NCBI GenBank assembly: GCA_900547285.1
Contig: URGF01000131.1
Coordinates: 1-5,005, forward strand
Reading direction: 5' to 3'
DNA: 5,005 nucleotides
Origin: an uncultured Collinsella sp.
GTDB lineage: Bacteria; Actinomycetota; Coriobacteriia; Coriobacteriales; Coriobacteriaceae
Positions 4,595-5,005 of this stretch are shown piece after piece; within the stretch, counting starts at the first letter, position 1; every line of letters starts with the position of its first letter. The notes under the pieces were generated by a model. It did no database searches. It was not told where the DNA came from and worked only from the letters and a program-made list of their open reading frames with translations. A program made the translations under genes and the position numbers.

Positions 4595-5005
4595 ATGGCT
4601 GAAGAATTCGATTTCCATCCGATGTGGGAGAGCCTCGGCATGAATCTTGCCGACCACGACATGCTGCTGGGCGCCGTGGGTCAGATGTACGGCGATATGT
4701 TTCTGACGCAGCACAATCGCCCAAAGTCCACGTCCTACCTGGACTTTGTCGCCACCAACATCCACAGTGGCCGCATTAAGGAGATGCTTGACAAGAAGGC
4801 GGCCGGCGAGGCCACCAAGATCGTCGGCTCGTTCTGCGTGTACGTGCCCGAGGAGATCGTGCTTGCCTGTGACGGCATTCCCGTTGGTCTGTGCTCGGGT
4901 GCCGATTGGGCAACCGATAAGGTCGAGGAGCACCTGCCGCGCAACACCTGTCCGCTTATCAAGAGCTTTGCCGGCTTTAAGCTGGGCGAGGTCTGCCCCT
5001 ACATT
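4595..5005 (+). CDS. 2-hydroxyacyl-CoA dehydratase family / double-cubane-cluster reductase, YjiM-like (3' partial)
   Basis: The first 137 residues of a gene that runs off the right edge. ATG 4595 follows AGAGGGG by 7 nt. After a ~75-residue N-terminal part comes a stretch closely resembling E. coli YjiM and the HgdB-type dehydratase subunits: GSFCVYVPEEI (78-88), VGLCSGAD (97-104), then LPRN-x-CPLIKS (114-124) and CPY (134-136). Cys119 and Cys134 are the conserved cysteines of this block and likely Fe-S ligands; the CPLIKS form is what I know from the double-cubane-cluster group, which needs a partner ATP-dependent activator and carries out low-potential reductions. Classical 2-hydroxyacyl-CoA dehydratase subunits are the alternative. 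The visible N-terminal part seems longer than that of YjiM (from memory). It is cytoplasmic and expected to be oxygen-sensitive. The substrate is unknown; its activator and any partner subunit would lie beyond the window. Confidence 0.88.
   Translation, partial: MAEEFDFHPMWESLGMNLADHDMLLGAVGQMYGDMFLTQHNRPKSTSYLDFVATNIHSGRIKEMLDKKAAGEATKIVGSFCVYVPEEIVLACDGIPVGLCSGADWATDKVEEHLPRNTCPLIKSFAGFKLGEVCPYI

Overview
This 5-kb window looks like chromosome from a GC-rich anaerobic Gram-positive bacterium. The best guess is a gut member of the Coriobacteriia, such as Collinsella. That is inference from four things: the GC-rich codon use, strong purine-rich ribosome-binding sites, a molybdate-binding protein made as a membrane lipoprotein, and an oxygen-sensitive double-cubane-cluster reductase gene. 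No 16S or other marker gene is present to settle it. All real genes are on the plus strand. I see no mobile elements, CRISPR arrays, rRNA or tRNA genes.

Layout. (1) Positions 1-413 hold the 3' part of a MogA/MoaB-type molybdenum-cofactor gene, closed by an intrinsic terminator at 427-461. (2) Positions 462-618 are an AT-rich promoter region with a perfect -10 box, no recognisable -35 box, and several TTATC/GATAA elements. (3) Positions 619-4163 are a molybdate ABC transporter operon: modA (Tat-type lipoprotein binding protein), modB (permease) and modC (ATPase). An intrinsic terminator or attenuator lies between modA and modB; modB and modC are 3 nt apart. The operon ends in a terminator at 4175-4211. 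(4) Positions 4212-4594 are a long non-coding or leader region. It holds an 11-bp repeat of the modA upstream element, a small perfect inverted repeat, a good extended -10 promoter, a 22-codon ORF with a near-ideal Shine-Dalgarno, a perfect 10-bp hairpin and a second terminator-like hairpin. (5) Positions 4595-5005 are the 5' part of a 2-hydroxyacyl-CoA dehydratase / double-cubane-cluster reductase (YjiM-like) gene that runs off the window.

How it fits together. ModA captures molybdate outside the membrane and ModB2C2 imports it. MogA/MoaB-type proteins act late in molybdopterin cofactor assembly, so the first four genes form a molybdenum supply locus. The last gene has its own promoter and leader and uses Fe-S clusters, so its link to molybdenum is positional only.

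The two most unusual features are: (a) ModB is about twice the normal size because it carries a signal peptide and a roughly 190-residue extracytoplasmic domain I do not recognise, plus a charged C-terminal tail; and (b) the leader before the reductase gene encodes an Arg-rich 22-residue peptide and has the layout of an attenuation-type or structured RNA regulator.
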